Below, in pieces: positions 31,401 through 44,026 of a stretch of DNA of 64,000 bases (positions are counted from its first letter, which is position 1; every line of letters begins with the position of its first letter). The position numbers were made by a program, and so were the translations under genes. The stretch comes from Benincasa hispida (taxonomy: Eukaryota; Streptophyta; Magnoliopsida; Cucurbitales; Cucurbitaceae). Where the stretch lies: contig NC_052359.1 of assembly GCF_009727055.1 (NCBI RefSeq), positions 67,033,685 through 67,097,684 of the forward strand. The letters are read 5' to 3'. The notes beneath the pieces are model-generated. The model was given only the letters and a program-made list of their open reading frames with translations, ran no database searches and was not told the origin of the DNA.

Positions 31401-33125
31401 GATGACCCCTCGATAAGGGCCATCGGTACCAATTTCCTTGTTCGTGATTGGAATTTCATAGAGGATAGATGCCCAACGATGGCTTTCTAACATTTATAAC
31501 TCAATATTTGAAATTCTTTTTTAAAACAGTTGGAGAAGCTTGATGTAACACGAAAAATAGGCGTTATATTTCAATTAGTGCATAAGATTGTTTTGATATT
31601 TTACTTCAAAATTTTGTCGTGTCATCGGTATTTGAAATTTTGTATACTTCAAATTACATTTCATATCTAATGAAGTATTATCGTATTATCTTATGTTTAT
31701 AATCTATAATCTATATTATATTAAGAAGTCAGAATGACCATTTTACCCTTTTAATTTTAATAAATTACAAATAGTCATTTCACCATTATTTACATTACTT
31801 TTGAGGGAAACATCTTAAAGACCCCCCCTTTTTTTTTTGTTACGTTTGATTTATTGGATTTTTTCCAAGAAAAAAAAAAACTCCTCTCACCACTAAAATT
31901 TCCACTAAGAAAAAAAATAATTGTATTCAATACAATTGTTAGTAAATAAAAAGCAAGGAATTCAAATATAATTAATGTTACTTTTAATTAAAGACCAAAT
32001 TTAAATTTGTGATAGATATATAGAAAATTAATCAAAATCATCAAATCCTTTCCGTTGACATATATAATTGATAAAGTAGAGATCACTGAAAACAATCAAA
32101 AATAAGATGAGAGATTGATTTATATAAAGACAAGTTGAGGATGACGATTAAATTTTATATATGCAACAAAACCTTCTTTCTCAAAACAATTCTCAAACAC
32201 AATTTATTTACATAGTTGTAAAACGTCTAATTAAACATGTTAGAAAAGGAATAGAAGATGATATTTACAGTTGCTAGACAATCAAAGTAAGTTACGACAA
32301 TTACAAAGTGACATGACATGAATTGCTATCCAAATACATATATGTTATTTTATTGGTGATCGAAGATTTTTTTTTTTTTTTTTTTTTTTTGTTAAGAGTG
32401 AGAGAATGTAAAAAATGTGACCAACAAAATTCTCAAGTGGTTTAAATTGGGATAAGATAAAGAAATATAAGTGTCAATTTTTATTGCAATTCAATTTTTT
32501 TTTTTTTTAAAAAAAACAATGAAATATTCCACTCTTTACTTTGTGTGTTTTTCATGGCATAGATATGCAATATGCAGGAAATGTTCCAAAATTTGTAATT
32601 TTATATATTAGATAAAAGTTTATTCAACATATAATTTATATTTGGTTTTATAAGTACAAAATTCTCTATTTTCTTTCAAAAGATATATTATTATTTCTTC
32701 TACTCCAATTGTAGAATCCACTTACCTTCGAAGAATAATTACATAAATTTGGGATTGTTTAAAAAGTTAATGGTCAATATCATAGTAATTCCAAGACAAA
32801 TATAGAAACGTATCCAAATAATGGAAGGATCAATAAAATAATTAACTATTACATTTTATTATGTTTCAAGCATGAAACCAAATTGTTTGTAACTTAGAAT
32901 TAACTATTCTGTGGTTAAATGCATAAATTGTAACCAAATTAGTTTACATGTTATTAAAATTATCATTATACCGAAAACAAATGACAATTGAAATTTCACG
33001 TGGAATTATAAATGCTAAACATAGTAATAAAACTCTCTAAAATCTAATTTTGTAATAAGTAAAATAATTTGTAAGGAGTTTAGAATGCAAAAAAAACAAA
33101 CAAATAAATAATTGTAATAAGTTAG
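31400..33125. other. AT-rich intergenic DNA
   Basis: No coding exon, terminal repeat or RNA gene was seen. It holds long T runs (about 32367-32390 and 32490-32508) and generic AT-rich sequence. Confidence 0.6.
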
Positions 33126-33129
33126 AGAT

Positions 33130-33548
33130 CGTTCGATGAGTTCTGAACGATCGTGTTGTCTTTCGGCTAGACGATCGTTCTAAACGATGGACATTGAACG
33201 ATCATATTGCCTGGCATCTGGGCGATCGTTCTACACGATGGGACCCGAACGATCGTATCGTCTTACATCTGGATGATCATTTTACACGACGGGGCCTGAA
33301 CGATCGTGTTGTCTTTCGTCTGAGCGATCGTACTAAACGATGGAGGCTGAACGATTGTATTGCTTGGCATTTGGGCGATCGTTCTCTACGATCGTGTCGT
33401 CTCAGCGATCGTTCTCTGTGATCGTGTTGTCTCAGCGATCATTATGTCTTTTATAGAGCCTGTCGTCTGGGCGATCAGACTAAACGATGGTTGTTTAGCG
33501 ATCGTTGACTCGATTGTCTGGACGATCGTGGTGCACGATTGATTTGCA
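33130..33548 (-). repeat. 51-bp coding minisatellite in the copia integrase-RT linker
   Basis: Directly after the copia codons for FPFANQ the minus strand continues in the same frame into about seven units of 51 bp. The 17-residue consensus is TIAQ...NTIVQ.PSF. and each unit carries two GATCG words. Units 3, 4, 5 and 6 are exactly 51 bp; unit 2 is rearranged. A few units contain a stop. Plus-strand copies show repeated CGATCGTT...AACGATGG. Confidence 0.8.
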
Positions 33549-33553
33549 AATGG

Positions 33554-35994
33554 AAACTCTTATTCATCAAACTTCACATGTCTGCTTGTATAAATCCTGC
33601 CAGACGGACTGAGGCATCTGTACCCTTTGTGGAGTGAGCTGGGACTAATGTACACACATTTCTCCGAGTGTTATTGGAATTTTTTACTGTGATAAGGCCG
33701 TAAATACGGGTAGCAGGCACACCTAAAGGTCCCGAGATTAAGAAAATCAAGGTTAGACCCAAATAAGACAGCAACGGGTGATTTACCTTGTAAGACGGAG
33801 GTAGACATGCCATTGATGAGATAGGCAGCAGTGGAGAATGCCTCCCACCAAAAGCTTAAAGGCATGAACGCTTGTGCAAGCAGCGTGAGCCCTGTTTCTA
33901 TAATGTGTCGATGCTTGCGCTCGACCCTGCCATTTTGTGCTGAGGTATACGGACAGGACTTCCGAATTAAAATCCCTTTGGTCTGACAGAGGTGGTGTAT
34001 TTTGTCATATTATTTCCCATTATCTGACTGTAATTTCTTTATGCCAGTGTTGAATTGAGTTTGTATTAGTTGTAGGAAGTGTTGAAAGGCTGCCAGTGTT
34101 TTACTTTTCTGTTTCAGAGGATATAGCCACACATATCTACTGTGATAGTCTAAGAAAGAAATATAATATCGATATCCATCAATTGATTCAATAGGAGCAG
34201 ACCCCCATACATCAGTATGTATTAATTCAAGTATGTGAGAAACTTGAGACTGAGAATTTGGAAACGGTAAGGCATATATCTTTCCCAATTGACAAGAATG
34301 ACAAAATTGATTTCCTTCATTTGATTTAACAGGGAGAGTTTACATTCTCTAATCACATATTCTAAAGTTTTGACTGATGGATGTCCTAGTCTCCTATGCC
34401 AAACAGCTCTTGACTCAACTACATTAATCTTCACTCCTGATAGAATTACCGTAGTTGACTGGTTATTTTTGTACTGAGCTGATCTTTGGTCCTCTTCAGC
34501 ATCATGTTTCACTCCAGCCTCTCGAAGTCTGTACAGCCCTCGGTCAAGCTCCCATTTTAGCAATATTCTACCTGTATCCTTGTCCTTAATGACACAACAA
34601 CCGGTGTGAAATTCAACTACCACAGCATTATCATGTGTTAACTTTGATATACTAATGAGATTCTTGGCTATGATAGGCACACACAAGACATCATGCAAGA
34701 TAAATTCATTCCTTCCATTAGACAAGCAAGATTGATCAATGTGAGTTATGTGTAGTTGTTCACCATTACCTACTATTACCAATTCATTACCTCCATACTT
34801 GGTTGGATTATTGATATTGTTGTAGTCTGGAGTGACATGGTTGGTAGCCCCACTGTCTATGTACCAATTTGGATCAGTTACTGTTTCTAGTATGGCCATA
34901 AAGGGGTTGGAGGGCTGAGTTGCCGTGAACAGGGTAGTTGTGTTGTTGTTGAGGTCGATTGACCCTTGGTTTCCTCTACCTTGTCCAATCGTCTGTGAGT
35001 ATTCTTTGTCATATCTATGATAACACACCAGGGCTGAGTGACCATACTTTCCGCACACTTGGCATGTTGGTCTGTTTGAATTATTGTGGCGACCTCTTCC
35101 TCGACCTCGACCACCTCCTTGTCTATTAAACGGGTTGTGACTGTTGTTACTGCCTTTGGAGCCATTTCCCTACTGTCACCTCCATTAAATGAGGGATTGA
35201 AATGTGGTTTACCACCATTTGGATACCTGCTGAATGCTACATTGACAGAGGATTGTTGTGCAAAAGTACTATGTATTTTGATAGATTTTTGATGCTCCAA
35301 TCTTTTTTCATAAGACAGTAACTTAGATTGCATATCTAGCCATGGTATACCTGGTTTACCTTGGATGCCTACTACCACCGGATTGTATTCTTCATCTAGA
35401 CCAAGAAGGACTTGTGAGATGAGGGCTCTCGTCGACACAGGGCTGCCGACTTGTGCTAGATTGTCGGAATGAAGTTTCATGAGTTTGAGATACTCACTCA
35501 TATTTTGGCCTCCTTTCCTTGCCAGTTGAAAGAGTTGTCTCAAGTAATCTTCTTCTGCTCTTGATTGAACTCCGAATAGCTTGCCACAATTCCTTGGCAG
35601 TTTCATATCCTATGAGTTGAACAGCTACATCTGGTGCCATCGAATTGTACAGCCATCCCAGCAAGAGTTGGTCGACCACAAGCCAGGCTTCATACTGCGG
35701 GTTGAGTGATCGTTCCTCTGATGAGCTCACTCTATCATCGCTGGTCATTTAAGAGTTTGAATTCGCTTCAGAGGTGGTCGGAATGAACATTGGTGGGCAG
35801 GGTATTTGACCGGAGAGGTGGCTTTCAAGTTTGTACCTCCTGAGGATCGGCAATGTGAGGGTCTTCCACATCATGAAGTTCCCTCGTTCAAGCTTTGTGG
35901 TGGTGAGTTGATTCAGCAGTTGATTGAGCAGCGGTATGGTGAACTTAACAACTCCTGCGGAGGTGTTATTTCCAGTGAAGGTGGCGTCGACCAT
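33554..35994 (-). pseudogene. copia gag-protease-integrase reading frame, broken
   Basis: Gag starts at 35994 (MVDATFTGNN). A stop at 35749-35751 interrupts it and a shift near 35600 moves the frame to QSRAEEDYLRQLFQ. A CCHC knuckle, CQVCGKYGHSALVC, lies near 35040. The protease motif WYIDSGATNHVT is near 34850, the AVWHRRLGHPS motif near 34400, and the integrase core HTDVWGSA...DYHSRYVW near 34200-34120. The integrase C-terminal side reaches HKGYRCLSPSG near 33610 and RHVKFDE near 33560. At least three frameshifts separate these blocks. Confidence 0.85.
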
Positions 35995-35998
35995 TTTT

Positions 35999-36011
35999 GG
36001 CTCTGATACTA
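35999..36011 (-). other. primer-binding site, initiator tRNA-Met type
   Basis: Minus strand reads TAGTATCAGAGCC, one base different from the usual TGGTATCAGAGCC of copia elements. It sits 9 bases after the LTR and just before the gag ATG. Confidence 0.8.
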
Positions 36012-36020
36012 AGTTAAGAT

Positions 36021-36305
36021 TGAAGAAGGCTGAAAGTTTGGCTAGGAATTGAAGTGTCCTTTGGACTTCCCTTTTCTATTTTCTTCTCTGTATTATTGCC
36101 TCAATGATAAAATGAATACTACGGCCTTTTTTTATACAAGTTTTGACCTAATTCTAGCAATGGAAATGATACAAGGAGAAATAGGAATATTACAAGTGGC
36201 ACACTGATTGGAGAGTGGTGAACCAACTTTTAACTACTTTGGTGAGTCACTCCTTCTTCCTCTACCTTGGCCTTTCCTTTTTCATTTCTTATTTCTTCTC
36301 TAACA
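36021..36305 (-). repeat. 5' LTR of the truncated copia element
   Basis: Minus strand begins TGTTAGAGAAG at 36305 and ends CCTTCTTCA at 36021, the TG...CA form, 285 bp. It contains a TATAAAAAAAGG promoter-like word. No second LTR exists in the window to align it with. Confidence 0.7.
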
Positions 36306-37390
36306 ATAACAGAATATAGATTATTGATCATTTGATAAAATTAAACTTAGAAAAATGTTTTTAAACAATTTTGTTCGATTTGAATACATGAATAATTGAC
36401 CAAATTTTCTCAATTAAGTTTTTTTTAATTGGTTTATTAGTTTTATGCACCCAAAAATACTACAATTAAGTTTTTTTTCTTTTAAATTTTCTAGACGCCA
36501 TGCAAAAAAGAAACTATTAACAAATACACTAGGTTTCCCTTAAAAAAGATGAAAAATAACCAAATAAAAATTTGTCAAATATCAAATGCGTATCAATATC
36601 AACTTTCTTCATCATACTATTTAAAGACAAACTACAAAAGATCCCATTAAAATAAGTTAAAAGCTAGAATTTTAAGGCATTTCAAAATCTATTTGACCAT
36701 ACTTGATGATATAATATATATTCATTTAAAAACGATAGCCATCTTTAATTTGTTTTATATTCACAAATAAATATCATATGATTTTTTTAAAATAACTATT
36801 GCATAAATGAATTAAACAACAACATGTTATTCTAAAAAAATTTGTTTAAAAACTATTTAAAGTTGGAAAATAAAAAACACAAAAAAAAAAATAGTACCAG
36901 TACTAAATTCATGGAAGATACATGAAATAAAACATTATTTTTTTTCTTTGGGATTATAAAGTAAAAATGACCAACAAATTTAAAAGGATCAATCATTTTT
37001 TTTGACAAATATAGAATTAACTTAGATTATGAAAATCATTATAATTAATAACATTTCGCCCGTTTTTTATATCTCAATCACAAATAAAATAAAACTTTGG
37101 TAAATAAATAATTTACTAAAAACTTCATTTAATATTCACACCTTAATTGAAAAAAATATTGCATAAGTTAAACAAACGTATTATATAAAAAAAATTATAT
37201 AAAAGCAATCAAGAACTGTATTTGTACTGACTAAAACTAAAACTAAAAAGTCTAATTAAGAGTTACATACGGTCAAAATGAATATACTTTTATAGTAATT
37301 GATATATACTAAATTAAGCATAATCATGAGAAATATAACATGTAAAGAGATTTATATATACCACGTCTGGGAGTTTTTTAAAATTATTAA
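36306..37390. other. AT-rich intergenic DNA
   Basis: Upstream of the copia 5' LTR. No open frame of note and no repeat structure I can support. Confidence 0.55.
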
Positions 37391-37404
37391 TTCTGTTACA
37401 TAAG

Positions 37405-37835
37405 AAGTTTAATTTTAGTCCTTATGTTTAAACATCTTTTAGTTAAGTCCTTCAAGTCAAAGCATCCATAGGTTAACTGACGTACAATATGCGTTAGTGA
37501 CCAACAGGTCAGTAGTTCAAATCTTCTACTATTATTGTACTTAGAAAAAATTATTTCCTAAATGTTAGAATTGACTAAGAACATACATGATATAATATTT
37601 AGTTTTAAGGGACAAAAGCTTGAAATTTCTTCAAATTTCTTAGAAATTTAGACGATATATTAGAAAAAAATTCATTCACAGGTAAGTTTATAGCCAATTT
37701 TGATATTCTCTAAAAATGAAAAACTCAATAAAAAAAATATTTAAACACAAAGGACTAAATTGAACACGTAAAAATCATGCAGACTAAATTGGAAAATAAT
37801 CAAACATTAGGGACAATATAATTCAAATTATATAA
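37405..37835. mobile_element. MITE-like element, weak ends
   Basis: Left words TTTTAGTCCTTATGTTT are mirrored on the right by AAACATTAGGGACAATATAA, with further AGTCC / GGACTAAA pairing inside. It is about 430 bp and non-coding. A TTCAAATC word inside resembles a tRNA B box but stands alone. Confidence 0.4.
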
Positions 37836-38226
37836 GATCACATTATAAGATATATAAATTTAATCTTAAGTAGTTGTTAAAAATAATTATATTGAAAAAT
37901 GTTCAAGAATCAAAATTTTAAAAACTTACACGAAGCACTAATTTAAATCAATGATTCGAGTACTCCAAACTATTAAACTCAAGTGTTTTATGGTTGAGTT
38001 GAGTTGAATTAATTTTATAATACGGATTATTTTAGTTGAAGAAACTTACAACTCGAAACAATTGGGTTGGGTTTCCCAACCCACAAACATCCCTAATCAA
38101 CATAGTGTGTGTTAATTTGTTTAATTTTTATAGTTTTTATTTAAAAATAAAAAATATTAGACAACCACTTAAAATAATTTTAAAAAATAGTTTGTAAAAT
38201 AAATTGGTTCTAGAGAAATACTTGTG

Positions 38227-39255
38227 AAAAGAAAATTCTTCATTTTATTAACTTGCCACTTGGGCGTGATTTGTACAACCATTCTTCTGGATTTGAATTA
38301 AAATCCAATGAGGATATTCAGAAGACCAGTCAACATTCAAATTACATGATCTGGCATTTTTTGCTACATAGTTAACAACACAATTAATAAACCATTCTAC
38401 AATATTTAAAGTTAATGGAGGAGAAATCTTTAATAAGGCTTTTGATTTCAGCAACCTAACAATTTGCAATGCAAAGTTATTCTTCTTCTCTAGAGATCAC
38501 CTTGAGAACTTGTAAGCAGTCGGATTCTATAATTAGGTTAAAATAAGAGTGCGATGCAACATAACGGACACCTTTTTGAATAACAAGTAATTCAGTTAAA
38601 GGAGGTTCAAAATTCAATTCCAACGAACGAACTATCACTCCTAAAAGGATACCATCGAAATTACAAAGTACGACACTTAATCTAGTTAATGGAGGATCAG
38701 ATTTCCAAGCTGCATCGACATTCAATTTGATGAAATCCGAAGGTGGATTGATCCACCTATAATTCTTTTCAGACAAATTTAGCGATCTCTATAAGCTAGG
38801 TGCTTTGCTCTTCATAATATATTTTAGGATTTCTTTGTAATCTTTTAGATTCTAATTTCCTTTCAAATTATCATCAGGAATTGGTTTCTCTAAACGCACA
38901 TTATTCCCATCATTCCATATGGCCCAACAAGCAATTGTAAAAATACTCAGATTCTTCTGAGTACTGGTAGAGCTAATTGTAGACCATCGATCTTTGAAAC
39001 TTTCATTAAAATTTTCTTGAAACAGGGTGATGTTGAAATCTTATTCCAAACAAGCTTCGTTCGAGGACAACTAATTAAGGAATGACCAATAGTTTCCATT
39101 AATTTATTATACACGGGATAGATGGGTAGAAGATTGATTCCTCTTTTAAAAAGATTGAAGTTCCACAACAGATTAAAATAAGCATTGGACAAATAGTGCA
39201 CATATTTTATTACACAAATTTCATTATTAACTCTAATAATTGTCATTTTCAAATC
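38227..39255 (-). mobile_element. LINE 3' half: zinc-binding block and RNase H (RVT_3)
   Basis: Minus strand 39252-38950 reads NLFKRGINLLPIYPVYNK then GHSLISCPRTKLVWN, the zf-RVT block. 38776-38480 reads PPSDFIKLNVDAAW, then LIIESDCLQVLKVI, the plant RVT_3 RNase H domain with its D...ESD acidic residues. Stops follow. The element is 5' truncated and has its end near 38227. This LINE type with a C-terminal RNase H differs from the one at 26.8-29.8 kb, which lacks it in the part seen. Confidence 0.75.
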
Positions 39256-39259
39256 TAAT

Positions 39260-40370
39260 TTATGATTATTAGCGGACTTTGAGATTTATTTTACATTGAC
39301 ACAATCCACCTAATGACCATATGTTAGGAGTTTGGACTAGATCATACAATATACAATAAAATTATCGACATATCCAAAGTCTACTTTATTAAATAATTAC
39401 ATGTAAACAATATATTTAGTAAATGTAAATTATAATATTTCAAAATTATAAACGATGAATACTAATTTTAAATGTAACTTTTTTTTTAATTTATCCAAAA
39501 AAAAGGAAAAAGAGAAGAAGAAAAGGCTAACTTTGTAATTATCAAAATCAAAGTTGAAATAAACATAAATCCATTGCCTATGGAAAATAAACATAAATCT
39601 ATTGCCTATGAAATAAACATATTTTTATATTTAGATGTCGACAACCTAGATTTTGAGTTAGAAATTAAAAATTGCAGAGTTATGTTTAAAAACTTCGTAT
39701 GTATATATGTATGCATATGTTTATTGGTGGACTATTTTTTAGGTTTAGGGTGCTATTTTTTTTTGCCCGAACCTTGTTACTTTTGTTTTTATTTTAAGTC
39801 GATTATACTATCCAGTCTAAAATTATCCATAACACATATAATATGATAAAATATTAAATTTTTATATACAATATTTGTCATAAAACCAATTCAAGAATAA
39901 ACTAATAATAATTTATATACAATTCAGTAGGTTATAATTACAACTACTTTTTTTTAGTTAACAAATTTATTATCAAACAAAACAATCGTTTTGAATTTGG
40001 TTTGAATTTCTCAGTCTAGTACCAAATAGATATTTAAAAACTTAATACATCTTTGTTTCATTGAATTTTTTAATTTTCAAATTGCTTACCAAACATGTTC
40101 TTAGACATTCAAAAAAAAAAAAAAAAAGAAAATTTAATATTTTAGGGTTTTTTTTTCTTTTAAATTTACATTTTTTTTACGACTTCTTGCCATGGTTTTC
40201 ATCTTTACTAACTACATATTCGATTTACTAGCCGAATTAAAAAAAAGAAAAGGAAACAAGTTTTGGAAAACTATATATTTATAGACACAAACTGTTGGAA
40301 TCGTGGAGACATATTTATATATGTGTGTGTATAATTTTGACTTCAGTCAAAATTGAAAGAAAATGTTTAT
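39260..40370. other. AT-rich intergenic DNA
   Basis: Low-complexity and AT-rich; nothing coding or structural was recognised. Confidence 0.55.
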
Positions 40371-40372
40371 AA

Positions 40373-40745
40373 TCATTTACATGAAGTTCCTTTTATAGTC
40401 ACTGAGCTGAAGGTCCACTTTCTTCCCCAGAAAACCGATATACATATATGTGTTTTAACCGAGGGTAAAAAAGGTAGCCGACGTTCCTTGAAGTAGGTGA
40501 CGTGAGGTAACTTTGCGGTAGTAGGAGAATTTAAATTTTTTTGAAGTTCGTCTTCAATTCGTTTGCGCCAGTAAGTATTTTCTTGGTTTTGGATGCTTCT
40601 TTTAAATGTTAATTCCAAGATACCAAGTGCGGTATAGAAAATTAAATAGTTTGTATTAGGTTATTCAAGAGAGATTTGTAGTGGAGTTTTGGAACCATTG
40701 CAATCTTCATCATAGTAGAACTTGCAGTTGTAGAAGAATGGACGT
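40373..40745 (-). CDS. unidentified coding-like segment
   Basis: The minus strand 40618-40373 is open for 81 codons with non-repetitive composition (FKRSIQNQENTYWRKRIEDE and PHVTYFKERRLPFLPSVK). The upstream 40745-40650 is also coding-like (MKIAMVPKLHYKSLLNNLIQ) but is separated by a stop. It could be an exon, a decayed gene fragment or chance. I recognise no domain and do not assign a function. Confidence 0.25.
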
Positions 40746-40851
40746 AGTCCTGAGTTCTCTTTTTCCCTTTAAAGGAGAAATTTCAACCAATTAAAAAATG
40801 CCACGTGTTTTCCATCCGACCATTTGATCATAATAATGGGCTTATCAACTT

Positions 40852-41497
40852 TGACAACGATGAGATCTAGACCACAATGGATAAATTTGGCTGGGTGTTC
40901 GGGCTTTAGGTCATAAATTGGATCGAGCTGAGTAATTAAAATTGCTCGGGTCTAAAATTTGACCCAATTCAAGCCCACAGTGGAAATTTTGAGCCGAAAA
41001 GAAAAAACTGGGCCCAAGTCCAAACTTTAGCTCAATAACCCAAAAGCACTAAAACCCTAAACCCTTTTTCATTTAGGGGTAGTTGGAAAAATTGGCAACA
41101 AAGCTCTGGAGATCAAGATTAAAGCTCTGAAACTCTCAAAACTTTAAAGTTCTGATCAATCTCGAGATTACCACCTTCTACAGATTGAAGACTTGGAAGA
41201 TTAAAACTTCCTTGAATTCCAGAAGATTGAAGCTCAAATCGATCTCAAATTTATTGTAAAAATATAAAGATTGAATACTTGGAAGGCTAAAACTTCCTTG
41301 GATTCTAGAAGATCGAAGCTCAAAGCGATATTAAATTTACAAATCCCTGAAGATTGAAGAATTAGAAATTTTAAACTTTATCTCCTGCTCGAAAGAAAGC
41401 ATCAAAATATCAAATATTAGAGATTGTATCCACTATACTATATAAAAATCAATACAAATTCCATGAATTAAATTTCTCTAGAAATCTCGTGTGAACA
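40852..41497 (+). repeat. 5' LTR of the gypsy element
   Basis: Begins TGACAACGATGAGATC and ends GTGTGAACA, then two to three bases to the PBS; 646 bp by this reading. It includes two near-copies of a block with CTTGGAAG..TAAAACTTCCTTG (about 41190 and 41280). The left end is chosen for a TG start and element style, so it is less certain than the right. Confidence 0.55.
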
Positions 41498-41500
41498 GAT

Positions 41501-41518
41501 TGGCACGCCCAGTGAGAC
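41501..41518 (+). other. gypsy primer-binding site
   Basis: TGGCACGCCCAGTGAGAC lies just after the LTR, the position and form of a tRNA-complementary PBS in Ty3/gypsy elements. The tRNA species is not assigned. Confidence 0.65.
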
Positions 41519-41569
41519 TGTCTCTACCTTTCATCTCTTTCTCTACAACAAGATTTACCTAAAGAAGTC

Positions 41570-41815
41570 ATGACATCCAAAGACAATGCTCCCAAAACTT
41601 CAAGCAATGTTTACAGTAGACCAATTACTCGCAGTTACTCTAAGGGGATTCAACAATCTGAATAGCTATCACTCTTTGAGATCGTGAGAAATATATGGGA
41701 ACAAATTTCAAAACAACCGCAAGCTGGATTTATCATTAGAGAAAGCCCTGCAGTTAATAAGCATACTTCACCTTCTGAATAATCAAGTGAGGAGGCATCA
41801 CACCCAAATATAATG
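41570..41815 (+). pseudogene. gypsy gag N-terminus, interrupted
   Basis: ATG at 41570 opens MTSKDNAPKTSSNVYSRPIT and reaches a stop near 41664, with coding-like text continuing to about 41815, where copia LTR sequence begins. It is the left part of the gag whose right part resumes at about 46647. Confidence 0.6.
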
Positions 41816-41824
41816 CCAGTCACG

Positions 41825-43919
41825 TGAAGGAACTATGAATAGAGATCCAGTGAGCAGAAGCGGATCGTTCCAAGTTCCATTGAGAAAGAACTCAAAACAT
41901 TACAATCTATAAGAACAGAAAATGCATAAACAATAAATTACAACATGCTTCTTTAAATAAACAGACAAGGGATAGAGTATGCAAACTTTTGAAGTATCCC
42001 TTTGAAGAACCTTTCTTCAAGTATCCCTCGATTGTTCAGCAACTCGTTCAACAACGAACTCGAACGCAACGATCAGAACTCGATCTCAACGAACGACTGG
42101 ATGAACTTCAATCACAATCGAGTTCAACTCGATCTTCGACCCTCGAACGGAACTAGAATACCACCACAAAAGTTACGTTGGTATTCTCTGTGTGAGAATC
42201 CATGAGTTGTGAGCTCTGTGTGACTTTGGATTGAGGAATGAAGGAAGTAGACGATCGAGTAAGTGGGAGAAAGAAGAAGTCTATCGCATAGACTTGATAC
42301 TCGATTGTGTAAAAGAAGAAGCCTATCGTATAGATTTACTACTCGATCGTGTAGCAACGAGTAAATGATTGAGTAAACGAGTAATTATCGTATAGTAAAC
42401 TCGGTACTCGATCGTGTATGCTCTCTATGCTATCGTTTAGTAAAACACTTATACTCAATTGACTTTCTGTGAGACCAATCCGAATGAAAACATCAACTGC
42501 CGAATTTTGGAAAACCATTTTCATTTTATCTCACAGTTACCATAAAACTTATAATAACTTCTCACTCCATCCGGTTATTAAAGAAAAAGATTAATTAATT
42601 ATCACATAATTAATATATTATAAATAAATACAATAACCAACTTATCATATTATATTTATAACCTATAGTTTTAATATTTCATCATATGAAACATATAAAC
42701 TATAGTTCTTTTTCTATTTTATGGTATTTAATATAAATCATATTTATATTAATTCCTCCAATTAATGTATCTAATATTTCAAATAAATTATATCACATAT
42801 AATTGAATCAATTTAATTATATCATATATAATCAAATTTCCTTTTGTTAATTTGAACACTTCAAACTAACCCAAAATCTGATTCTCAACTTGAACCCATT
42901 GAGCTACCAAGGGGACCTTATGGACCTGTAGCTTAAAGTTCCAATAGTACGTGAATAACTGACTAAACTCTTTAATCACGAGATCCACCATCTGTTAACT
43001 GTTAGTCACTCCACTAAAAACCGACAATTGCACTCTTCGCACTACAGATATATTTCTATGTCCATTGGATATAACCAATCAACAGTGCGATGATCCTTCA
43101 TAAATTGCTCGTAAGTATAGCTGGCCAATTTATCGTTTTGTCCCTGTAGTTATATCTAACTCCTTAACTACCACTGATTCCTCTAATGAACAATAAGTCA
43201 TAGTTCTACTATGATTGAGTCCCCTCTTCCCAAAAGAGGGTGTGGCCACTATGTTCAAGACTCGAAATCAGCCCTTAAGGAAGCAATTTATCTACTAACC
43301 CCTGCTTCGGGAAAGGAGTGAATTCCGTCTTGTGTAGCTGAGTTCCCAGCTCCCTAATCAGACAAATCCCCAAAATGGTAGGCTTGTTGAGTTGACAATC
43401 TGGCCACTCTCACCCATACAAATCAAAGGACCGCCTTCAGAGTTCCCAACTTACTTAGGATTAAGGTCATGTCACATATGGCCATCCTAGTGACATGTAA
43501 GTCTCAATTATGAACGGAATTATATAAAAAAACTAATCATTTTGTGGTCCAGTTTTATACAAACTCTTTGTATAGGATACCCCCGCTCGCATGTTTCCAC
43601 ATGAATTGTCAGGATCAAACCATTTATAGCACTTTACAACACTTGTAACATCTACAAAGCAGGTCGTTTCGTAGTGTCACAAGAATAAGGTATCCCTCAT
43701 TTATCCTTATACTACAGACCATTTAGGTTATTACTTAAGGCATGATTCACTTGTATGTCTCCGCATACATGCTTAAGTTACATAAAATAACCTCGGATGT
43801 TAGTTTATTGGATTGAGTAAATCTTATAAAATAATACTTACTTTATTAATAACAATATGTTTACAGAGTGTTTACAAACTACGAGACCACCAAGAAAATT
43901 AGGACACCAATCCCAACAA
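41825..43919 (-). repeat. copia LTR, about 2.1 kb, with GATC-rich array
   Basis: Starts TGTTGGGATTGG at 43919, straight after the purine tract AAGTGGGAGAT, and ends CCTTCA at 41825. It is homologous along its length to the solo LTR at 49047-51136. A tandem GATC/TATCG array occupies about 42240-42450. Confidence 0.75.
42240..42450. repeat. GATCG/ATCGT array inside the copia LTR
   Basis: Repeated words CGATCGTGTAG, TATCGCATAG/TATCGTATAG and GAGTAAACGAGTAA alternate. The array lies at the same LTR position as the one at 49345-49690 but differs in unit order and copy number. Confidence 0.6.
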
Positions 43920-44026
43920 TCTCCCACTTGTCCTAATGCCTCAGGAGACTAATGTATAATACAAAACAGTACAAAATACAATAAACTAGGGCATACTCTA
44001 TACCCGAGTATCATCTCCCACTTGCG

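Larger units (their letters stand above)
33130..36305 (-). mobile_element. truncated Ty1/copia retrotransposon (5' LTR to integrase)
   Basis: On the minus strand the order is 5' LTR (36305-36021), primer-binding site, gag from 35994, zinc knuckle, protease, GAG-pre-integrase, integrase and a repeat array. The reverse transcriptase, RNase H and 3' LTR are absent. An in-frame stop and several frameshifts make it inactive. The cut after the repeat array suggests deletion or truncation at about 33125. Confidence 0.85.

Noticed and set aside
33130..33548. Regularly spaced palindromic repeats that could suggest a CRISPR-like array or an origin.
   Set aside because: The repeats are contiguous 51-bp units without unique spacers, and they continue the copia reading frame. 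The setting is a plant nuclear genome.
37500..37530. TTCAAATC word resembling a tRNA or SINE B box.
   Set aside because: There is no matching A box, no cloverleaf and no tail at SINE distance. It lies inside a MITE-like repeat.
41050..41070. AAACCCTAAACCC-like telomere repeat.
   Set aside because: There are only about two units, inside a gypsy LTR. It is a telo-box-like word and not a telomere or interstitial telomeric array.
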